From: Melittangium boletus DSM 14713
Lineage (GTDB): Bacteria > Myxococcota > Myxococcia > Myxococcales > Myxococcaceae
Assembly (NCBI RefSeq): GCF_002305855.1
Contig: NZ_CP022163.1
Coordinates: 1,612,292 to 1,676,291, forward strand
Direction: 5' to 3'
Length of the DNA: 64,000 nucleotides
Each line of letters opens with the position of its first letter. Within the stretch, counting starts at the first letter, position 1. This document shows, piece after piece, positions 25,950 through 33,518 of the stretch. The position numbers were made by a program, and so were the translations under genes. Under the pieces are notes generated by a model. The model was not told where the DNA came from. It searched no databases and was given only the letters and a program-made list of their open reading frames with translations.

Positions 25950-26918
25950 TCAACCCGCCGCGCGCCGCACCTCCTCCAGGGGCCGGGACACCTCCCCCAC
26001 CCCATCCCCTTCGTCGCGCGTGGCGAGCGCCAGGATGCGCTCCATCAGCGAGGGAAAATCCAGGCCCCGCGCCGCGGCGATCTTCGGCAGCAGGCTCGTG
26101 GGCGTCATGCCCGGCAGGGTGTTCACCTCGAGCACCACGTCGTTGTCCTCGTCCGAGCAGATCAGATCAACGCGTCCATAACCTCGGCACCCCAGGGCCC
26201 GGTACGCGGCGAGCGCCAGGGCCTCCACGTTGCCCAGACGCGTGGGAGACAGACGCGCGGGCAGGAAATAGCGCGAGCCCCCCTTGTACTTGGCGTCGAA
26301 GTCGAAGCCCTCGCGCGGCGTGGCGATCTCGCAGGAGCCGAGCACCTCGTCTCCGAGGATGCCCACCGTCACCTCGCGGCCGTGCGCCAGGCGCTCCACC
26401 AGGGCCTCGCCCCCGAAGTGGCTCGCGCGCTCCACGGCGGGCCCGAGCGCTCCAGACTCGCGCACCACGGCGAGCCCCACCGACGAGCCCCCGCACGCGG
26501 GCTTCACCACGCAGGGAAAGCCCAGGTCGCCGTGCAGTTGCAGGACCCGGGAGACTTCCGATCGACCCACGGAGTAGCCATGGGGCGTGGGCAGGTTGTG
26601 CAACCGGAAGAGCTTCTTGGCCATGGGCTTGTTCATCGCCAGCGCGGACGCCAGCAGCCCCGAGCCCGTGTAGGGCACACCCATCAACTCCAGCAGGCCC
26701 TGCACCTTGCCGTCCTCGCCCATGCGGCCGTGCAGCGCGAGCACGGCCACGTCGAGCGACGCCGCGCGCAAGGTCCGGTCCAGCCCGGGTCCGGCGAAGA
26801 CCCGCACCACCTCGTGGCCGCGAGCCTCCAGCGCCGCCACCATGGCCTCGCCGGTCTTCAAGGAAATCTCCCGCTCCTCGCCCCAGCCGCCCATCAGTAC
26901 ACCCACGCGCTTGCCCAT
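25950..26918 (-). CDS. ddl: D-alanine--D-alanine ligase
   Basis: A 322-residue ATP-grasp ligase that joins two D-Ala for peptidoglycan precursor synthesis in the cytoplasm. Signatures: VGVLMGGWGEEREIS (N-terminal site), LHGRMGEDGKVQGLLELMGVPYTGSG in overlapping blocks, and the C-terminal VLEVNTLPGMTPTSLLP metal and D-Ala site. ATG 26918 has AGGAGG about ten bases upstream and matches the family start; an in-frame extension to 27065 does not. It is encoded outside any mur cluster, so it may be a second copy, as in bacteria with two ddl genes. Confidence 0.93.
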   Translation of the reverse strand: MGKRVGVLMGGWGEEREISLKTGEAMVAALEARGHEVVRVFAGPGLDRTLRAASLDVAVLALHGRMGEDGKVQGLLELMGVPYTGSGLLASALAMNKPMAKKLFRLHNLPTPHGYSVGRSEVSRVLQLHGDLGFPCVVKPACGGSSVGLAVVRESGALGPAVERASHFGGEALVERLAHGREVTVGILGDEVLGSCEIATPREGFDFDAKYKGGSRYFLPARLSPTRLGNVEALALAAYRALGCRGYGRVDLICSDEDNDVVLEVNTLPGMTPTSLLPKIAAARGLDFPSLMERILALATRDEGDGVGEVSRPLEEVRRAAG

Positions 26919-27071
26919 GACTTGGATTCCTCCTGGTCCACGGGACAGAGCACACGGGATGCCAGCGCCCCGAGCCCAGTGATCCCGGGCACTTCCGGAC
27001 GCACGGCGCACGACCCCACACCCGGCGAGCGTGGCAGGGGGAACACAACGCGGTCGGCCGACCACGCCTGC

Positions 27072-27920
27072 TCAGCCGAACCAGCGGCCCGATGTGGGCG
27101 CGAAGACGCGCAACCGCTCGCGCAGCACTTCCGGAGTCTGGGCGCGGATGACGGCGTGCACTTCCTCGGGGCTGTACGCCTGGCTGAAGTGCATCAGCAC
27201 CAGCGCCTCGTTCTGGAAGAGTTCCGCCCGCGCGAGGATTTCATCGAAGTGCAGATGCGCCCGCTCCTGGGCATCGCTCACCGTGCGCTTGTCCCCGAGG
27301 AACGTGCACTCGAGGATCAACACCCGGCTGTGAAGCACCTCGGGCGCGCTCTCCAGGACGCGCGAGAGCGTGTCCGTGGCGTAGGCCAGTTCCAGCCGAT
27401 CCATCTCGTCGAACAGGGGCTCGCCCGCCTTGCGCCTCCGGGCGATCTCCTCCGGAGGCAGGCCCTGGTGCTCGGGCTTGAGCTTGGAGACGCGACGGAA
27501 GAACTGGTAGCCGAGCGAGGGCACCGGATGATGCGTGCGGAAGGCGCGGACGAACAAGCCATGTCCCAGGTGCTGGGTGTCGCCCGGACGCATGGGCACC
27601 GTCTCCACGTCCAGGGAGGCACGCAGGAGCCGGCTCTGGACGGCCAGGGACTCGCACAGGGGTGTTTCGATCTCCGCGGGCAGGAACACCTGGGGCGGCC
27701 CCTTGCCGATGAGGCAACGGATGCCGAGCAGGGACCCGAGCGCGCTCGCATGGTCCGAGTGTCCGTGGCTCAAGAAGATGCGATCCGTTCCGGCGAAGGA
27801 GCGGATGGGCACGCCCGCATCGAGCACCACGCCCAGTTCCGGCACCTGCAACGACGTGTATACGCCGCCCACCGAAATGCCTCGAACCGTGTAGGGACCC
27901 GCGCTGACCTCGGTGAGCAT
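27072..27920 (-). CDS. RNase Z-like metallo-beta-lactamase hydrolase
   Basis: A 282-residue MBL-fold protein with LSHGHSDHASAL as the main metal site, plus FRTHHPVPSLGYQF, ILECTFLGD and LMHFSQAYSPEEV, in the order seen in the ElaC/RNase Z superfamily. No flexible exosite arm is evident, so tRNA 3' processing is doubtful; a phosphodiesterase or another hydrolase is as likely. ATG 27920 gives the family-like start. It has no signal peptide and is probably cytoplasmic. The gene is divergent from gspC. Confidence 0.8.
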   Translation of the reverse strand: MLTEVSAGPYTVRGISVGGVYTSLQVPELGVVLDAGVPIRSFAGTDRIFLSHGHSDHASALGSLLGIRCLIGKGPPQVFLPAEIETPLCESLAVQSRLLRASLDVETVPMRPGDTQHLGHGLFVRAFRTHHPVPSLGYQFFRRVSKLKPEHQGLPPEEIARRRKAGEPLFDEMDRLELAYATDTLSRVLESAPEVLHSRVLILECTFLGDKRTVSDAQERAHLHFDEILARAELFQNEALVLMHFSQAYSPEEVHAVIRAQTPEVLRERLRVFAPTSGRWFG

Positions 27921-28060
27921 GGGCGGGAGGCTAACGGATGCGGACGCCCTGTCACCTCCCGCGCGCACGCTCCTGACAATCCGGCACACCCAAGGTGCGC
28001 ACAGGGAGGTGTTTCCCTCGGGAGCGACCGCTGGTCCCAGACTTGCTCTGGAGGCACGGC

Positions 28061-28912
28061 ATGAACCTCCTCCTCCGCCGTGCCTTTCCCGCCCTCTCCC
28101 TGCTCTGCGTGGCCTGCGCGTGTCTGATGCTCGCCCTCGCGCTGAACTCCGTGGTGGATGCCTGGATGCAGCCCCCTCCTCCCGCTTTGGACACGGTCGT
28201 CCGGAAGATGCCTCCGCGCCAGGAGGAGATGCCCACGCCCCTCGCCCTCGCACCGCTGCGCCGCTACCTCGGGCTTCCGGAGAAGCTGCGCCGGGAAGTC
28301 ATCCCCGCTCCCGACGACACACACGCCGTGCCCACGCGCTCGGACCTGCGGCTGCTGGGCACGATGATTGGCACCCACAGCTTCGCCTCCGTGTTCGAGA
28401 ACCCGGCCCGGCGCACGCGCTCGGTGTGGCTGGGCGAGGAATTCGATGGGTCGCGGGTGGTCGCCATCGAGCGCACCCGGGTCCTGCTGTCGCGCGAGGG
28501 ACAACTCGAGGCCATCGAGTTCCAGCCGACCAATGCCCCCGTCGCTCCCAGGCCCGCTGTCTCGAACTCGTCCATCCAGCAGGTGGGCCCCGAGTCCTAC
28601 GAGATTTCCCGCCAGGAAGTGGCCCACTCGCTCGCCAACATCAACCAGGTCGCCATGCAGGCCCGGGTGGCCCCCGCCTTCCAGGATGGAGTGGCCAAGG
28701 GCTTCAAGCTGTTCTCCGTCCGCCCGGACTCCCTCTTCACGCGGCTCGGCCTGCGCAATGGAGACACCCTGCGTCGCATCAACGGCCTGTCCCTGGACAG
28801 CGCGGAGCACGCACTCGAGGCCTACGCGCGCCTGCGCGACGCCTCGCGCATCGAGCTGGAAGTGGAGCGGGACGGACAGGTGCTGCACCAGACGTACACG
28901 GTCCGGGGTTGA
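28061..28912 (+). CDS. gspC: type II secretion protein GspC-like
   Basis: A 283-residue inner-membrane protein: one N-terminal transmembrane helix (about 12-30), a Pro-rich linker, a homology-region domain (about 90-150, LRLLGTMIGTHSFASVFEN), and a C-terminal PDZ domain (about 200-283, RPDSLFTRLGLRNGDTLRRI). In type II secretion GspC connects the inner-membrane platform to the secretin GspD and helps select substrates. GGAGG precedes ATG 28061. No other gsp genes are in the window, so the gene is either detached from the main cluster or a second copy. Confidence 0.87.
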   Translation: MNLLLRRAFPALSLLCVACACLMLALALNSVVDAWMQPPPPALDTVVRKMPPRQEEMPTPLALAPLRRYLGLPEKLRREVIPAPDDTHAVPTRSDLRLLGTMIGTHSFASVFENPARRTRSVWLGEEFDGSRVVAIERTRVLLSREGQLEAIEFQPTNAPVAPRPAVSNSSIQQVGPESYEISRQEVAHSLANINQVAMQARVAPAFQDGVAKGFKLFSVRPDSLFTRLGLRNGDTLRRINGLSLDSAEHALEAYARLRDASRIELEVERDGQVLHQTYTVRG

Positions 28913-28927
28913 GAAGGTCCCTCCCGT

Positions 28928-29854
28928 TCAGGAGCGCTTCGCCAATTCCCGGGACTTGGGCCAAGCGGCGCGCAGGGTGTCCGCGAGCGCCTGGAGCGCA
29001 TCGGCCCGGGGATAGCCCGGACGCCACACCAGGGCGAGCGTGCGGCTCGGCGCGGGCGTCAGGGGCCGTATCGCCAGCTGCCCGAGCCGGTTCTCCAAGG
29101 GCACCGCGAGCGCGGGCAACAACGTGATGCTCCCCTCCCCCGACATCACCATCTGCGCGAGCGTGGTGAGGCTCGTGGCGCGGAAGTCCACCTCGTGTGC
29201 GCCCACGCGCCGGCACAGCGCGAGCGCCTGGCTGCGAAAGCAGTGGCCGTCCTCCAGGAGCAGCACGTTCTCCTCATCCAGGTCACGCAGCGGCACCTGC
29301 GCCTTCTTCACCACCGGGTGTCCAGGAGGCGCGGCGACGACGAAGGGATCCTCCGCGATGACGGCTTGCTCCACGTCTCCCAATTCCGCGTCGAGCGCCA
29401 CCAGGGCCGCGTCCAGCCTCCCCTCTTCCAGGCCCCGCACGAGCAATTCCGTCTTCTCCTCGCGCAGCCGCAGCTTCAGGTGCGGGTACTTCTTCATCAC
29501 GGCGGGTACCACCTCGGGCAGCACGTAGGGCGCCACGGTGGGAATGACCCCCAGTTGGAGGATGCCCGCGAACGGGTCGGACAGCCGGGAGGCCGCCGAG
29601 AGGATGTCGCCCGTCTCGGTGAGCACCCGCCGGGCGCGCGCCACCAGTTCCTCGCCCGCCGCGGTCAGCATCACCCGGCGCTTGTCCCGCTCGAAGAGCT
29701 TCACCCCCAGCACTTCCTCCAATTGTTGGATCTGCGCGCTCAGGGCGGGCTGGGAGACGTGGCAGTGCTCGGCCGCTTTCCGGAAGCCGAGCAGATCGGC
29801 CACGGCGACGACATATTCGAGCTGCCGCAGGGAGATGTCGTTGAGGGAAGGCAT
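28928..29854 (-). CDS. oxyR: LysR-type peroxide sensor OxyR
   Basis: A 308-residue LysR regulator with an N-terminal winged helix-turn-helix (LRQLEYVVAVAD, FRKAAEHCHVSQPALSAQ) and an effector domain. The redox pair is present with E. coli spacing: Cys205 in EDGHCFRSQA and Cys214 in LALCRRVG (nine residues apart, as C199/C208). The RATSLTTLAQMV and SITLLPALAVP segments are also OxyR-specific. It is divergent from the catalase gene with an OxyR-type operator between them, so H2O2-dependent activation of catalase is strongly suggested. Confidence 0.94.
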   Translation of the reverse strand: MPSLNDISLRQLEYVVAVADLLGFRKAAEHCHVSQPALSAQIQQLEEVLGVKLFERDKRRVMLTAAGEELVARARRVLTETGDILSAASRLSDPFAGILQLGVIPTVAPYVLPEVVPAVMKKYPHLKLRLREEKTELLVRGLEEGRLDAALVALDAELGDVEQAVIAEDPFVVAAPPGHPVVKKAQVPLRDLDEENVLLLEDGHCFRSQALALCRRVGAHEVDFRATSLTTLAQMVMSGEGSITLLPALAVPLENRLGQLAIRPLTPAPSRTLALVWRPGYPRADALQALADTLRAAWPKSRELAKRS

Positions 29855-29863
29855 GCCTCATCA

Positions 29864-29900
29864 TTGATAGGCTGGGCCTATCAAGTCCATCGAAACGATG
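29864..29900. promoter_or_regulatory. OxyR-type operator between oxyR and catalase
   Basis: TTGATAGGC (29864-29872) and GCCTATCAA (29876-29884) form a perfect 9-base dyad with a 3-base centre. It contains ATAG-N7-CTAT, the known OxyR core motif. A second smaller dyad, CATCG/CGATG (29888-29900), sits about 20 bases further, one helical repeat away per half-site, as expected for a tetramer contacting four successive grooves. It lies directly upstream of the catalase promoter and just after the oxyR start. Confidence 0.8.
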
Positions 29901-29902
29901 TC

Positions 29903-29932
29903 TTGGCCCGTTCAGCCGCGCTTCTCTACCTT
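29903..29932 (+). promoter_or_regulatory. candidate catalase promoter
   Basis: TTGGCC (29903-29908) and TACCTT (29927-29932) are separated by 18 bases, directly after the OxyR-type operator, in the place expected for an OxyR-activated promoter. Start would be near 29939, about 40 bases before the catalase ATG. Pattern match only. Confidence 0.4.
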
Positions 29933-29979
29933 GAGGGACATCCACGGCGCACCAACGCCCTGTCCCAGGAGAGAACCGC

Positions 29980-31452
29980 ATGTCCCAACGTCTCCAGCTG
30001 ACCACCGAGGCCGGCGCTCCCGTCTCCAACAACCAGCACTCCCAGACGGCCGGAGCCGCGGGTCCGGTGCTGTTGCAGGATCACCATCTGCTCGAGAAGC
30101 TGGCCCGCTTCAACCGTGAGCGCATCCCCGAGCGCGTCGTGCACGCGGTGGGCTCGGGCGCCTTCGGCCACTTCGAGGTGACGAATCCCGACATCGCGCG
30201 CTACACGCGCATGAAGCTCTTCAACCAGAAGGGCAAGCGCACCGAGGTCTTCCTGCGCTTCTCCACGGTGGCCGGCTCCAAGGGCGCTCCCGACACGGCG
30301 CGCGACCCGCGCGGCTTCGCGGTGCGCTTCTACACCGAGGACGGCAACTGGGACGTGGTGGGCAACAACACCCCCGTCTTCTTCCTGCGCGACGGCATCA
30401 AGTTCCCGGACTTCATCCACTCGCAGAAGTACGACCCGTACAGCAACACCCAGGAGCCGGACAACGTCTGGGACTTCTTCTCCCACTCGCCCGAGGCCAC
30501 GCACCAGTTCACCTGGCTCTTCGGGGACCGGGGCATCCCCGCGACGCTGCGGCACATGGATGGCTTCGGCTCGCACACCTTCCAGTGGGTGAACGCGAAC
30601 AACGAGCGCTTCTGGGTGAAGTTCCACTTCAAGACGAACCAGGGCATCCGCACCCTCACCTCGCAAGAGGCCGAGGCGATTGGCGGCAAGGATCCGCAGC
30701 ACCACCAGCGCGACCTCTACGCGGCCATCGAGCGCGGCGAGTACCCGTCCTGGACGCTCAAGGCCCAGGTGATGCCCGAGGCGGACGCGGCCACCTACCG
30801 CTTCAACCCGTTCGACCTCACCAAGGTGTGGTCTCACAAGGACTACCCGCTCATCGAGCTGGGCCGCTTGGAGCTCAACCGCACCCCGGACAACTTCTTC
30901 GCGGACGTGGAGCAGGCCGCGCTCGATCCTGCCCACTTCGTGCCCGGCATCGGCCCCTCGCCGGACCGCATGCTCCAGGCCCGGCTGTTCGCCTACGGGG
31001 ACGCGGCGCGCTACCGCCTGGGCATCAACCACACCCAATTGCCCGTGAACGCCCCCCGGGGCGTGCCGGGCGGCTCGCGCAACTACGGCCGGGATGGCCA
31101 CATGCGCTTCGACGGCAACGGCGGACGCCACAAGAACTACGAGCCCAACAGCTTCGATGGCCCCGCGCAGTCGAACGAAGCCTCGGGCCTGGGCGTCTCC
31201 GTGAGCGGCACCACGGGCACCTACGTCCCGGTGCGCCACGCCGAGGACAACGACTACGTGCAGGCCGGAGCGCTGTACCGGCTGATGAGCGAGGAGGCAC
31301 GCGAGCGGCTCGTCGCGAACATCTCGGGCAGCCTCGCCCAGGTGAGCCGCGAGGACATCATCCAGCGCGCCATCGAGCACTTCCGCAACGCCGACGAGGA
31401 GTACGGCTCCCGCATCGCCACGGCCGTCCACAAGCTGCGCCACCAGCGCTAA
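29980..31452 (+). CDS. katA: monofunctional haem catalase
   Basis: A 490-residue small-subunit (clade 3) catalase, converting H2O2 to water and oxygen. Catalytic His55 is in RVVHAVGSG, the distal Asn in [13 protein letters not shown], and the haem-ligand Tyr in [14 protein letters not shown]. Length and the complete central FDP-type sequence fit this clade; no C-terminal flavodoxin-like extension is present. An AGGAGAG site precedes ATG 29980. Upstream is an OxyR-type operator and divergent oxyR; an ankyrin gene follows after 23 bases, likely in the same transcript. Confidence 0.96.
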   Translation: MSQRLQLTTEAGAPVSNNQHSQTAGAAGPVLLQDHHLLEKLARFNRERIPERVVHAVGSGAFGHFEVTNPDIARYTRMKLFNQKGKRTEVFLRFSTVAGSKGAPDTARDPRGFAVRFYTEDGNWDVVGNNTPVFFLRDGIKFPDFIHSQKYDPYSNTQEPDNVWDFFSHSPEATHQFTWLFGDRGIPATLRHMDGFGSHTFQWVNANNERFWVKFHFKTNQGIRTLTSQEAEAIGGKDPQHHQRDLYAAIERGEYPSWTLKAQVMPEADAATYRFNPFDLTKVWSHKDYPLIELGRLELNRTPDNFFADVEQAALDPAHFVPGIGPSPDRMLQARLFAYGDAARYRLGINHTQLPVNAPRGVPGGSRNYGRDGHMRFDGNGGRHKNYEPNSFDGPAQSNEASGLGVSVSGTTGTYVPVRHAEDNDYVQAGALYRLMSEEARERLVANISGSLAQVSREDIIQRAIEHFRNADEEYGSRIATAVHKLRHQR

Positions 31453-31475
31453 CCCTTCACTCAAAGGACCCTTCC

Positions 31476-32006
31476 ATGAAGACCGAGACCCGGAACACGC
31501 GGACGATGGTGACGGACGACGACGTGATGGCGCTCGCGCGCAAGGCGTTCCAACACGCCCGCGCGGGAGAGGCGGCTCAGCTCTCGTGGCTGCTCGGCGC
31601 GGGACTGCCCGCCAACCTGAGCAACGAGCGGGGCGACAGCCTGCTGATGCTCGCGAGCTACCACGGCCACGCGGAGGCCACCCGCGCCCTGCTCGATCAC
31701 GGCGCCGACCCGGAGCGCACCAATGACCGGGGACAGACGCCACTGGCCGGAGCCGCCTTCAAGGGAGACCTCGCCATGATCCGGCTGCTGCTGGATCGCG
31801 GCGCCCGCGTCGATGGCGCGGGGCCCGACGGCAAGACGGCCCTCATGTTCGCGGCCATGTTCGACAAGCTCGAGGTGGTGGAGGAACTGCTCTCGCGCGG
31901 CGCCGAGCCCGGACGCATGGACGCCGACCGTCGCACGGCGCTCGACTACGCTCAGGCCATGGGCGCACGGCGCACCACGCAACGGCTCGCGAGTCCTTCG
32001 GCTTGA
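31476..32006 (+). CDS. ankyrin-repeat protein linked to catalase
   Basis: A 176-residue cytoplasmic protein with about four ankyrin repeats (GDSLLMLASYHGHAEATRAL, GQTPLAGAAFKGDLAMIRLL, GKTALMFAAMFDKLEVVEEL, RRTALDYAQAMG). Catalase genes are followed by ankyrin genes in other bacteria, for example katB-ankB of Pseudomonas aeruginosa, where AnkB is needed for full catalase activity. The same role is inferred here from position. The stop at 32004-32006 lies inside a TTGACA box that may start the next transcript. Confidence 0.85.
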   Translation: MKTETRNTRTMVTDDDVMALARKAFQHARAGEAAQLSWLLGAGLPANLSNERGDSLLMLASYHGHAEATRALLDHGADPERTNDRGQTPLAGAAFKGDLAMIRLLLDRGARVDGAGPDGKTALMFAAMFDKLEVVEELLSRGAEPGRMDADRRTALDYAQAMGARRTTQRLASPSA

Positions 32007-32031
32007 CAATTCACGAGGCTCCGCGCACCTT
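32003..32031 (+). promoter_or_regulatory. candidate promoter for thrS leader
   Basis: A perfect TTGACA (32003-32008) overlaps the ankyrin stop codon. A weak -10 (CACCTT, 32026-32031) lies 17 bases downstream, which would start RNA at about 32038, next to the leader GTG at 32039, so the leader peptide might be translated from an almost leaderless transcript. The -10 is poor, so this is tentative. Confidence 0.35.
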
Positions 32032-32038
32032 GTTTCGC

Positions 32039-32119
32039 GTGAGCCACGTTCGCATCACCACCACGACGACCACGACCGCCACTTTTCCCGGCGGGAGCGG
32101 ACTCGTGTGCGTGAAGTGA
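32039..32119 (+). CDS. threonine-rich leader peptide of thrS
   Basis: A 26-codon ORF (GTG 32039, TGA 32117-32119) encoding VSHVRI, seven consecutive threonines (codons 7-13, 32057-32077), Ala, Thr, then FPGGSGLVCVK. It precedes a threonyl-tRNA synthetase gene by 103 bases. Runs of the cognate amino acid in a short leader are the hallmark of attenuation control in amino-acid and aminoacyl-tRNA synthetase operons (for example pheST, thr). Ribosome stalling at uncharged tRNA-Thr would be the sensor. An in-frame TTG at 32030 would add three residues. Not verified experimentally. Confidence 0.7.
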   Translation: MSHVRITTTTTTTATFPGGSGLVCVK

Positions 32120-32220
32120 GCTGACGCCGCACGGTTCCTCGCCCCGCCTTCACCGGCCGGGGCGTCCGTGCAAGCGCTCAGTGCTCCGACCGGAAAGCAC
32201 CCTTCCCGAATCGGAGTCAC
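32104..32220 (+). promoter_or_regulatory. attenuator-like RNA structures before thrS
   Basis: Three foldable segments follow the Thr codons. A: CGTG/CACG plus GCGT/ACGC (32104-32133), spanning the leader stop. B: GCACGG (32129-32134) with CCGTGC (32166-32171) and inner CGCCCCG/CGGGGCG (32140-32146, 32158-32164). A and B share 32129-32133, so they compete. C: GTG-CTCCGA (32181-32189) with TCGGAG-T-CAC (32211-32220), which buries the GGAG ribosome site (32213-32216) of thrS. No U-tract follows B, so translation control or Rho-dependent termination is more likely than intrinsic termination. Confidence 0.55.
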
Positions 32221-32222
32221 CC

Positions 32223-33428
32223 ATGCTCGACGTTCATGATCATCGTTCTCTCGGCCAGCGCCTGGACCTCTTCCACCTGCAGGAGGAGGCGCCCGGCATG
32301 GTCTTCTGGCACCCGCGCGGCTACCTGCTCTACCAACTCATCGAGGAGCGCGTCCGGCGGCGGATGCGACGCGAGGGCTACCTCGAGGTGAGGACGCCCC
32401 AACTGCTCTCCCAGCCCATCTGGGAGAAGAGCGGCCACTGGGACAACTTCCGCCAGAACATGTTCGAGCTCTCCGAGGAGGGCGCGCGCCACCACGCGCT
32501 CAAGCCGGTGAACTGCCCGGGCCACATCCAGCTCGTGCAGCGCATGGGGCCGAGCTACCGCGACCTGCCCCTGCGGCTGGGCGAGTTCGGACTCGTGCAC
32601 CGCAGCGAGCCCAGCGGCTCGCTCCATGGCCTCTTCCGCCTGCGCCAGTTCACGCAGGATGACGGGCACATCTTCTGTGCCGAGGAGCAACTGAGCGAGG
32701 AGATCCTGCGCTTCTGCCGTTCCCTGCACGCCTTCTACGTGGACTTTGGTTTCGAGCACATCGAGGTGGCCTTCTCCAGCCGACCCGCCCAACGGGCCGG
32801 AAGCGATGAGGTATGGGACCTGGCCGAATCGCTCTTGCTCGAGGCGGCGTCCCGCTCGGGGTTGCACTGCCGCATGCAGCCCGGCGAGGGTGCCTTCTAC
32901 GGACCCAAGCTGGAGTTCGTCTTGAAGGATCGCCTGGGACGCGACTGGCAATGCGGGACGATTCAACTCGACCTGGTGCTGCCGGAACGATTCGACCTGA
33001 GCTACGTGGACGCCTCGGGACAGAAGCGCCGGCCGATGATGCTCCACCGGGCCATGCTCGGAAGCCTGGAGCGCTTCATCGGCATCCTGCTGGAGCATCA
33101 CGAGGGCGCGCTGCCCGCGTGGTTGGCTCCGGAGCAGGTGGTGGTGGCGCCCATCGGAGAAGAACCGGTGGACTTCGCCGAGCGCTTCGCCGCGAAGCTG
33201 CGCGAGGCGGACTGCCGCGTGAGCGTGGATGCGCGGGCCGAGTCGTTGTCACGGAAGATCGTCGACGCGCATCAGGCGGGCGTGCCCTGGCTCGTGGTGG
33301 TGGGCCGGCGCGAGGTGGAGAAGAACGCCGTGCGGTTGCGGCGGAGGGACGGAGGACAGGAGGATCTGTCCCTGGACGACGCGGTGGCACGGCTCGTCGC
33401 CGAGTGCCGTCCCGCGGCGGCCTCGTGA
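32223..33428 (+). CDS. thrS: threonyl-tRNA synthetase lacking TGS and editing domains
   Basis: A 401-residue class II synthetase that charges tRNA-Thr. It holds only the catalytic core (about 20-290) and the anticodon-binding domain (about 300-395, VVVAPIGEEPVDFAERF). Zinc ligands Cys98 (KPVNCPGH), His149 (TQDDGHIF) and His275 (MLHRAML) are kept, as is motif 2 (HRSEPSGSLHGLFR). Normal bacterial ThrRS is about 640 residues; the N1/TGS and N2 editing domains are absent, so mis-charged Ser-tRNA could not be cleared in cis. It is probably a second, regulated copy. GGAG 32213 and ATG 32223 define the start. Confidence 0.92.
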   Translation: MLDVHDHRSLGQRLDLFHLQEEAPGMVFWHPRGYLLYQLIEERVRRRMRREGYLEVRTPQLLSQPIWEKSGHWDNFRQNMFELSEEGARHHALKPVNCPGHIQLVQRMGPSYRDLPLRLGEFGLVHRSEPSGSLHGLFRLRQFTQDDGHIFCAEEQLSEEILRFCRSLHAFYVDFGFEHIEVAFSSRPAQRAGSDEVWDLAESLLLEAASRSGLHCRMQPGEGAFYGPKLEFVLKDRLGRDWQCGTIQLDLVLPERFDLSYVDASGQKRRPMMLHRAMLGSLERFIGILLEHHEGALPAWLAPEQVVVAPIGEEPVDFAERFAAKLREADCRVSVDARAESLSRKIVDAHQAGVPWLVVVGRREVEKNAVRLRRRDGGQEDLSLDDAVARLVAECRPAAAS

Positions 33429-33455
33429 CTCAGGGCGGGGACTGCTCCAACCACA

Positions 33456-33499
33456 GCGAGCCCAACTCCAATTCGACGGCGTCGAAGGGTTGGGCTCGC
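33456..33499. terminator. long nested hairpin between convergent genes
   Basis: GCGAGCCCAAC (33456-33466) pairs perfectly with GTTGGGCTCGC (33489-33499), and within the loop TTCGAC (33472-33477) pairs with GTCGAA (33481-33486). The combined 17 base pairs lie between the convergent thrS and methyltransferase-like genes, so a two-way terminator is likely, although no T-run follows. A second smaller GC hairpin follows at about 33499-33517. Confidence 0.6.
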
Positions 33500-33518
33500 G
33501 CCCGGTCATCGCCCGGGC

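Noticed and set aside
24723..28064. Open frame of more than 1100 codons on the plus strand
   Set aside because: It is antisense to the glycosyltransferase, Ddl and MBL genes, has no domains, and reflects third-position GC bias.
32007..32222. T-box riboswitch before thrS
   Set aside because: No T-box consensus or specifier-loop architecture, and this control is typical of Firmicutes; the Thr-rich leader ORF explains the region better.
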